Shown piece by piece: positions 21,964-30,800 of a stretch of DNA of 64,000 nt. The DNA lies in NCBI GenBank assembly GCA_031841125.1, contig CM063109.1:10392321-10456320 (forward strand), written 5' to 3'. Source of the DNA: Acanthococcus lagerstroemiae. Its lineage: Eukaryota; Arthropoda; Insecta; Hemiptera; Eriococcidae. A program made the position numbers and the translations under genes. The notes beneath the pieces are model-generated. The model was given only the letters and a program-made list of their open reading frames with translations, was not told where the DNA came from and searched no databases. The stretch's first letter is position 1. The number at the start of each line of letters is the position of its first letter.

Positions 21964-22690
21964 GCGGTCGTTCAGAATCATTGCAATGAGATTTTTCTGA
22001 GGAAAAACAGCATTAGTAACCAAATCAACAGCAATTATGCCGACATAACTCGAACTCTATTTCTGAATTTCCTACAAATTGCCGCAAAGTCACTACTTGT
22101 AATAACAGATAAATTAGTCGTAGAGTTAGAAGAGGATATGGAGGGGGCGGGAATAAGCTTTCCTCAAACTTTCTGAAACACTCCAGAATATGTCATTTTT
22201 ATCAAATTTCCTCCCATTTCAGAGTGAGCACATAAATGCTGGAATTCTGCGGCACGAGCTCCTCCAGAAATGTTAGTAACTCCGCCTCTGAGATAACTAA
22301 CCTAATTTATGGCAAAAAACGCCTTCTGCGGTCGTTCAGGATCCTTGGAATGCGATTTTTTATAGGAAAAACAGCATTAGCAGCAAAATTAACAGCAATC
22401 ATGCGCAGATAACTCGAATTTTATTTCAGAGTTTCCAACAAACTACCGCCAAGTCGCTGACTGTAATGACAGGTAAACAAATGGAGTAGTTAAAAGAGTG
22501 CATGAAGGGGCTGGATTTGAATCTGAAACCTTCCAGAAGATTCCATCACTTCTCAAATTTCTTCCCATTTCGGAATGAGCACACAAATGCTGAAACCTTG
22601 GGGCAGGAGCTCCCCCAAAAATAACACTAATTTAGCTTTTAAGATAAAGTAAGTACTTTAGAATGCGAATTTCAGAAGCTTGTTTTGTAA
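21964..22690 (+). repeat. 364-bp tandem duplication
   Basis: 'gcggtcgttcag' at 21964 recurs at 22328. The order of blocks that follows is kept throughout: 'aaaaacagcattag', 'aacagcaat', 'ataactcgaa', 'cccatttc', 'gagcacataaatgctg', 'gagctcc'. The copies are clearly diverged. The 89-codon frame in copy 1 (21907-22176) is not kept in copy 2, so it is probably non-coding. Confidence 0.8.
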
Positions 22691-23415
22691 AAATTTGCCC
22701 TTCCAAAGCACACCTCTTAGATTCTAAGTGAAATAATTGTACACATAGGTGTAAATAAGGAGGAGGGGGTGGTCGAGGTGATTGAAAAATTATACGAGCT
22801 AAAGAACTTTCAGCCCCTCTCTCCCATGAGCTCCTTCACTCCAAGTTAACTATCTGCGCTTATGATGTAACGACACCCGCAGACTGGCAAGGGAATTGTA
22901 AAGGGGGAATACTGGTTGGGGCCCTTCATGTTCATTTCCCCGCCCCCATTCCTGGAACAAGTCATATTTTGGGCGGGCCCGCAGTCCAAGGGACCCGGCC
23001 GGAGATTCCCCCCTCCCCCAGCCAGTCCGTGGTTGTGTAACAGTTGCTGATAGTTCAAATTGACTTCAAACCACTGTAGTTCGGCGACTATGTACGTAAG
23101 CGCGCTCGTTTTGGTCTCTTTCGACTGGAAATTGAATAGACTTCACATTTAGTTCGGTCGCGCTCTGTTAGATCGCGCAAGTAGTCCGTACAAAGCATCG
23201 TGCATTGACTTTTGGACCACCCTTTGTATTATTATACGTATACCTACTTCTATTACTATTATTATTTTCTAATCTTAATTTTATAAAAATTATACAATAT
23301 TATGTATTTGTATTTCAAAGGGCTCATCTTATAATGGGCGCAAGCTGTTGTAGAGCCATCAATAAATTATGAAATTATGAAATTTTACATCCAAGTCGAA
23401 TGTATTTTGCCATTA
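22691..23415. other. No gene recognised
   Basis: Contains C- and G-rich patches (22930-23020) and AT-rich DNA at 23230-23340. Confidence 0.35.
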
Positions 23416-23417
23416 TA

Positions 23418-24278
23418 TGTGGCAGTTTCTATAAAAAGGGATAACTTTGTCGATTGATCGAAGTCTCAGAAAATGCGGGAAAAGAAAAACAACATTTTTT
23501 GGTCGAAAAAATCAATTTTAAGATTTTGGTTGATTTCTATAGAAAAAACATCGCAATAACAAAGAGACAAAATTTATGCGCATGAGAGAGAAGAGGGAGA
23601 GAGAGAAAAAGAATTATGAAAGAGCAAGGCCAGATTTAAGATTTTGTGGCCCTGGTACCCAGGAAGATGTGGAGGCTCCAAAGTATCAAACAATCTCCCC
23701 CCCCCCCCTCCAAAAAGAGTTCAAAATTACGAGTAAAAATAATTTGAAGTACACATAAAGTATGAACGAACAACATTATTATATTTGTAATAACGACACT
23801 TTTATGACTAATTCGTGGAGGCCCCTAATTTGTGGAGGCTCGGGGCTTTGCCCCCCTAAATCCGGCCCTGTGAAAGAGAATGAGAAACAAATGCGAATGT
23901 CTGCGTTCGCTTCTTCGTGGTTTTTCAGAGCTCACAAATAAAGCCGATGTTCTGAATTGTTACCACACAGAAGCGCGAAAAATTACCTTTCCAACAAGCC
24001 CTCCTAGAGGCTGGTAACGTGATTCTGCGGCGAGTTAGGGCCGCTTGACGGAGTGGGAGAAAAAGGTGTGTCTAACTTTCAACGAGTTTTTCCCAAAAAC
24101 GTGTTTTCGCGCGTTCTGGTTACACTCATCTTTGACCACTTCTTTCTCCGGAACAAAATACGCTACAAATCTTACCGATAGCTCGTTAGAATGGGCATTC
24201 ATTCCTCTATTACATACTATCTGTAACTCAAAATTCGTCGGATCGACAAAGTTACCCCTTTTTATAGAAACTGCCACA
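23418..24278. mobile_element. TGTGGCAG-family element, copy 1
   Basis: The ends are TGTGGCAGTTTCTATAAAAA and its complement, with TA dinucleotides at both edges (23416-23417, 24279-24280). This fits a Tc1/mariner-type TA target. Length is 861 bp, of which 246 bp is a nested hAT-type MITE plus its extra TSD copy. The right half is open on both strands for about 80 codons, as in copy 2. No DDE motif is seen. The other copy is at 48535-49120. Confidence 0.85.
23625..23870. mobile_element. hAT-type MITE nested in copy 1
   Basis: It starts CAAGGCCAGATTTAAG and ends TAAATCCGGCCCTG. The flanks are perfect 8-bp TGAAAGAG repeats (23617-23624, 23871-23878). The empty site is visible in the sister element near 48719 as 'tgaaagagaaagag'. 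Confidence 0.92.
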
Positions 24279-24317
24279 TATTATAATCAATTTTGGTCAC
24301 TGTTCATTTCTGTTTTA

Positions 24318-24953
24318 AGGTACTGTGCCCTATTAACGCCATGCTTAATTAAATTGAAAATATCTCAGAAGATATTTACGTTTTGGTCATTATGATCAGT
24401 CGGGGTGATAAAGGAAGGATTGAGCTATTTGAGCTATATCCTAATCACACAGGATGACTTTTTGAACTTTTTTTCTCAGACTTATAACATCCGAAAGTTG
24501 AGATACTAGAGTAGTGTAATTGGAACATGGGTTCCTAATCATGCCAACCATTTTTAATTTTTTTAAAAAATTTTTTTTTTTTTGGGGGGGGGGGGCTTAT
24601 TTACATCCTGAAATGAATTGTATCACAATTTTGGAATCTAGGATGATAATATGTCAGTTTGGTTCAAAAAATTTCGTTGATTGTTGAATTTATGCCTCGA
24701 CAAATCGATGTTCAATAATTCAATGCAGAAGTGATGAAAAAAATTAAGAAAGGGCAGCCACTTTTGCGATAAAAAATTTCAACACACTTTTTTTTAGCAT
24801 TTACACATCGACGAACTTGATGAAATTATGTCGGCCAGGTTATTTTCACTCGAGAAGTATCGGAGTGAAGTTTCAACCTGGTGCGTTTATTAGTTCGCAA
24901 AATATCCGCTGTTGGCGTCATTAGGAGCCTGAGGTGTTTAGGGCACAGTACCT
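24318..24953. mobile_element. Non-autonomous pogo-like element
   Basis: The inverted ends AGGTACTGTGCCCTA are flanked by TA on both sides. The subterminal 'ggcgtcattaggagc' near the right end matches 'ggcgacattaggagc' in the HTH_psq-carrying element at 54729-55686, so the two probably share a transposase source. No coding. Internal G run at 24584-24595. Confidence 0.8.
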
Positions 24954-24959
24954 TAGTCA

Positions 24960-26685
24960 GTAGTTTGCCGACATTTCATTTTCCATGAAGGGGGGGGGGG
25001 GTCCTAATGAATTTTATGATAATTTATTTAGTGAATACACGGGAAAATCCTAATATTATGTCGCTCGTGATAACAATACTGGTTACTGTTTACCATACGG
25101 TACTACCGTAACTAAAACAGCAATGGTCTTCAGTTTCAGAACATTGATGATGGGGCATGCGAAACCAAAAACGGCCTAACCAAAATTATACTTTCTTCGG
25201 TGAAATCGGCTTTCATTTAAAAGAAATACTGTTAAGTAGGGATCACTTTTACGCTTCACGAGTTCCTCATCGGCTGCTTTTTCAATGACTCGTCCGATGT
25301 CTCCACTTACATCACAATTCGTCATAAGCAATGTCCGGAACTATCTTCGAGCCGTGTAATTTTACTTTCGCGTGATCTGAAGAAAGTGTGTGATGTCCGA
25401 GACCAGCTGCGAATATTTCATAAAACCGCGGGAATTCGTCTTTTTTTTCTTCTTCTTGATATCAACGCGAGCCATACCGGTAATTGAAATTCGATGTGGG
25501 TAAAAACTGATATATTGTAATTATTTATAGCAAATCGTAGGACGTAGGTGGAGCATCGGAGCCTGTAAAAAAATTATTCCGGTTGCCTTTTCACTCTGTT
25601 GTTCGTTATTTGATGATTGGTAACGTAGGTGTGCGAAGATGCGCGCGTATTTTACGACGCTATTAACAAACGATAACGAGCAGCCTGAAAAGCGTAGCGT
25701 GTGTCGAAAATCATTATTTAAGGCATCTCGTTTACAGGGGTCGTGTGAGGTCTCTGATGGTACGGTGACAAACAAGTACGATGAGAAAGAAATTCGCGCG
25801 ATTCCGGCCCGGCCAAAACAGGCCTCGCCAGAGGGGGGTAGCTAGTGATGTTTGTTTCGAACCTAGCCTCCACAAAATAAACCGGCATTCAAATTTTCAA
25901 CAGAAACTATTGAATATAAGGCAAAAAATGGTAGGTACTTTTTGTACAAAATCTAATAAAAAAGAGAAAAATATTTTTGCAGTACACTCTACTGTCGTAT
26001 GATGTCCAGTAAACCTTTTGCCCGGAACCGGTTTCTCTCCACGATCCTAGATTAGAGAAAAGTCGAGCCAACAACTTATGAAGGCAGGCCGAATGAGCGA
26101 GTCTTTTTTGATTCTACACGCCGAAGCAACAAAAGCTGGAGCCGGGCACCAGAATGGAGTGAGCGAGAGTAACGGTTCAAAATGTTGCTTCGGGGTAAAT
26201 AAAACAACTAAAAATGGTACTCCAGAGCAAAATTTGGATGAAAATTATGTTCCGGAGCACGCCATGTCGGCCTTTTGGAGAGAAGCGGCTAGATTTTGAA
26301 GCTCGAAGTCGGTAAGGTAGTCAGGAGGGGTGTCAAGAGTTTTGGACCCTCTTTTGCAATTTCATCAAATAAAGGTTTTTATCATTTTAGTACTCTCTAA
26401 TCTCTCCCCCTTTGGTCAAAACCAGACCCCCTGGAACACTAGGCTAGTTATCCCACTGCTCGGATCGGAGCAAGCAAAAGTCTGACTTGCTCTGAAACCC
26501 TGGAAAAAGGGCTGATAACCCTACTTTATTTACTGATAACATTAAAAACCTGAATGACAAAAACTTTGGAGGGGCGAACTCACCTTTTTAGATATCTTCG
26601 ATCACTTTCCACTCTCACCCCACACCAATAGAATTCGCGCTGCACTTTCTTGTTATCATGACTTTTATGTGTTCATGTAATTTTC
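24960..26685. other. No gene recognised
   Basis: Overlapping short plus-strand frames at 25639-26299 show no similarity that I recognise. A G run lies at 24990-25001. Confidence 0.35.
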
Positions 26686-26689
26686 TTCT

Positions 26690-27051
26690 TCTTGCGTCGC
26701 TCAAGAAACAAACGGCAAAAGACAAAACGAACAAGCAATTACAAAACTGAAGCAAAAGACAAAACTACAATGGAGTATAGACTGGACTACGAGCACCACA
26801 GTGACATGACTTACATCGGAGGGACGCGCAGGAAGTTTACAACAAGAATAAAAGACCATGAACGATCACAAAAACTAAAAGAAGGTAAATCATTATTTGG
26901 CAAACATTCTAATGACCACAAATATAACAACAAAGACTTAACTGAAAAGACAACAAGAAGCATCACACCAAGGAATCTTGGCCAAACTAAATATATTCGT
27001 TTGTATCTCGTTTATGTACCTACGTTTGTATACAACCCCCTTCTGAGTTGA
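26690..27051 (+). pseudogene. Penelope-like element endonuclease (GIY-YIG) fragment
   Basis: The frame contains TYIGGTRRKFTTRIKDHERS and then SLFGKHSNDHKYN. This matches the GIY-YIG layout of Penelope-like retroelements: a YIG core, an Arg-x3-R helix, a conserved His, and a distal S-x-x-x-x-H segment. The first half of the GIY motif is degraded and the reverse transcriptase is absent. It probably derives from the 3' part of a Penelope-type element. The Lys/Arg-rich start is of uncertain reality. Confidence 0.72.
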
Positions 27052-27059
27052 AACGCAAG

Positions 27060-27140
27060 GGGCTGAATGATAGTCTACCACCCACCTACGATTATGGCTA
27101 TAAAAACGATTGTACTTCATTTGTATACGTTCTTTTAAGT
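27060..27140 (+). repeat. Short repeat shared with 34319-34695
   Basis: 'tagtctaccacccacctacg' and the 'aaacgattgtacttcatttg' block correspond to one arm of the inverted-repeat element at 34319-34695. Confidence 0.5.
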
Positions 27141-27596
27141 TCACAATTAATTAATTTGTAGGTATGCAACTTACTCTTTCCTGGAGAAGGCTGATTAATA
27201 GATAGCACAACACCTTTTTTTCAGCCAATTATCGGACAGTGCATCATTAAAGGCTAATTTACGCTGCGTTAAATGACCTTATTAATAAAACTGATAGAAA
27301 GTAAAAGTGACCACAAATGGCGGAATATCACGATTTGTCTGAAAATTGTGCGGGTTTTCTAAGTATTCCAATCTGTACGAGTGGCTTACTAATGTACACG
27401 TTTTCACCCATTTGTCGCTTACCATAGCCGATTTTAAGGAGGGTATTTGGAGAAGCCCCCCACCCCCTGATACTCCCAATTTTTTTCAGAAAAATCCTTC
27501 GAGAAATAGAAAAAATGTTACTCACTACATTTGCAAATGTGTGTTTTTTCATCTCTTTTAAAAAGAGCAACACCGTAAAATCCACCTCATAAAAAT
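27141..27596. other. No gene recognised
   Basis: Open frames on both strands at 27282-27621 resemble nothing known. A C-rich patch lies at 27456-27468. Confidence 0.4.
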
Positions 27597-27601
27597 GCTG
27601 G

Positions 27602-27892
27602 TGTAGGTGACGGTTTAGCACTTTTTCGAACTCGGTAAATGAAGGAAGAAAATGCTTAAAAACAGCTTAAAATCGTCTATAATTAGTTAACAAGGAAAAA
27701 TAACAGACACACTCGGACGTGCAAGTTTTGATATCTCGGTATCGATATTCGATAAAACGTTGTGGTTCGGTCGGTACATACATACATACTACACTCTTCG
27801 ATTAGTAGGTACAACATTTGAAGCTAGCAAGCTTCGGCGATAACAACGGTGGGAACTAGGTACGGGAGATAAGCGTGTCGTTACACGCTACA
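27602..27892 (-). repeat. BEL/Pao 3' LTR
   Basis: 291 bp. On the coding strand it starts TGTAGCGTGT and ends CACCTACA. It carries the gag-pol stop codon (27856-27858) and so supplies the last residues of the polyprotein. A short inverted pair (GCGTGT/ACACGC) lies at its coding-strand start. Confidence 0.97.
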
Positions 27893-30800
27893 TTTCTGCC
27901 AGAGGCAGGAGCTGAAGCTTCAGCTCCTGAGGAATCAGGAAGAGGAATGAGTAAGTTGCTTGCTATAGACTTGATACGGTTATCAGACAGGACTTTGACG
28001 GTGCGTACGATGTTATCATTGTCTGGAAAGCACTGGACAATCTTTCCCAGCTTCCACTCTCCAGCTCGCTGCAACTCGTTCTTGATAATGACTACTTGAC
28101 CAACCTTTAAGTTCGGAACAGGAGAGCACCACTTAGCTCTGGTTTTTAAGGAGTTCAGATAGTCTCGAGACCAATGTTTCCAAAATGAATTCAATCGTTG
28201 TTGATGCGCTGTATAATGCTCTGTTAGTTTCACATTCGGCGACTCTGTAGGTTCAGGCAGCACCGACAAATTGCCCCCAACCAAGAAATGACCAGGGGTT
28301 AGAACTTCGAACTCAGGATCAGTGGAAGTGCGGTAGGCCAACGGACGACTATTCAAAATGCATTCAATACGAGCTAATAAGGTGGTCAAGCCTTCGAAAG
28401 TCATTACTTGTTCTTTGGTAGCTAACGGTATTATTTTCTTAGCGGATTTCACAGCTGATTCCCAAATGCCACCTCTATGGGGGGTACCGGGCAGGTTAAA
28501 ACGCCAATGAATTCCTTCGCGTGCGGCGAAATCGGTGAGGGCTGATGAATCCTTTAAATTCAAATAACGATCAGCGCCGACGAAGTTGGTCCCATTATCT
28601 GAATAAACGATGCTAGGAACTCCGCGGCGAGAGACAAATCGGTGAAAAGCGTTCAAGAAATCTTCGGTAGATAGCGAAGAAACGGCTTCGATATGAACAG
28701 CTCTAGTACTAAAGCAGACAAAAATAGCAGCATAAGCTTTCAAGGGCTTATGAGAACGGTGGTTTGTGCATTTAATCTTGAAAGCACCTGTAAAATCAAC
28801 ACCTACAACCGAAAATGGCCTTGTAGGGGTTACGCGGGAAGCAGGTAGATTAGCCATTTTCTGCTGTTTAGCTTTCTGTAAATGACGAATACAAACGACG
28901 CAGCTTCGAATCAATTTCTTAACAGCTGTTTGGATTCCGCCTAAAAAATGGTATTTAGCTGACAGATGCGAAATAACAAATCCTCTGCTGGCGTGGAAGA
29001 ATTTTTCGTGAACGTGTCGAATCAGCAGAACGGTAAGGTGGCATCTGCCAGGAAGGATGATGGGGCATTTTCGATCAACAGCAACAAGTGCATTCTGCAA
29101 TCTGGTGCGCGAACGAATCAATCCACTGGAGTCCAAAAATACGTTGTGCACAAACAGAGAGCTGCGACGTTGAACAAGGCGATTAACTTTCAATCGATGA
29201 AAATCGTTGTTAAAATATGACCGTTGGATGATTCGGAGAAGCGCGGTTAGGCCATATTCTAGGTCGGTAGCTGAAAGGTCGAAATTATCAGGAAATTTCT
29301 TCGACTTCCAACAGTGGAAATATTTTATAACGGTTGAAAAAACTCTCAAGAGACGGTGATAAGCAGAGAACGATTCGATCAGCGGTATAAAATGATCATA
29401 AGCTTCGGTAACTGCATGAACTGACTTGACACTGGATTTCCATTCATCTGCAGCTTCCTGAAATTCTATTTCTTCGCGAATGAGCTCCTCTTCACAAAGG
29501 AAAGAAGGACCGTTGAACCAAATAGCTGAGTTAAGCAGCTGCGATGTAGAAACTCCACGCGTTGCGAGATCGGCAGGATTGCTTTTGGACGGTACGTAAC
29601 TCCAATAATCGATGGGAAATTTGGCTGAAATTTTGCTTACTCGGTTTCGGACAAACGTCTTCCAATCCTTGGATGGTTTAGAAATCCAGGATAAGACGAC
29701 TTTTGCATCGGTATACAGGCGGACAGAGCTGGTATTGAGAGAAAGAGTATGGCAAACTCTCTCCATCACGTCGGTGAGCATAACTGCAGCTTGTAACTCA
29801 AGCTGTGGGATAGTAAGCTCCTTTAACGGTGCGACTCGCGTTTTCGAACCTAAGAGCCGAATCTTGAAACTATCATCTACTTTTGAACGAATGTAAATGA
29901 CAGCCGAGTAGGCAGCTCCTGAGGCATCGCAGAATCCAATTAAAGTGGAATTGGTTCGGTTTCCAATGTATCTAGGAATGTTACAAGATGCAAGGTCACT
30001 AAGGTCTGCAATATACGCCAAGAACTCGTTAGCAAATGTAGGGTCAACTACATCATCCCAACCAATCTGTAGCCGCCATAATTGCTGGAGGAACAGCTTT
30101 CCTCGGATTGTAACGGGAGAGACGATACCAAGCGGATCAAAGACCTTGGCAATTTCAGAAGAAATTATACGCTTAGTGATGAGATGAGCGTTGATAGCTG
30201 GCTCCAGAGAAGTCTTCACGCGTAACTGATCTGTAGAAGGCGACCAGGATAGTCCAAGAATTGATAGAGCTTCTTCTCCGCCGATAACAACAGTTAAATC
30301 CGATTCGATGAGATCAGGATCGATAGTAGAAAGCAATTCGGTGTTATTTGACTGATATTTGCGAAGGAGAAAGCCAGCTCCTTTCAGAATGCGATGTATA
30401 TCAGCGCGCAGTTTAATAGCAGTTTCGAGGGTATCGGCTCCACACAGCAGGTCATCCATATAAAAGCTGCGTTGAATAGCTTGCTTAGCGAGGATATTAT
30501 CGGTAGACTCATTACTTAGAACTTCCAAGCATTTCGTAGCTAAGAATGAGGCGGGCTTAGTCCCATACGTGACGGTGTTTAATTGGTAGACTAGAAATGG
30601 TTGGTCAGGTGACTCTCGCCAAAGAATGGATTGGAAACGACGGTCATCTTCATGAACAAGAACACAACGGTACATCTTGGCGATGTCAGCAGTGAAAGCG
30701 ATGGGGTAGGTGCGAAACACCAGCAACTGATCAAATAACTCCGGTTGAAGGACTGGGCCTTTCATCAGAATGTCATTGAGCGAAGATCCAGAAGTTGACC

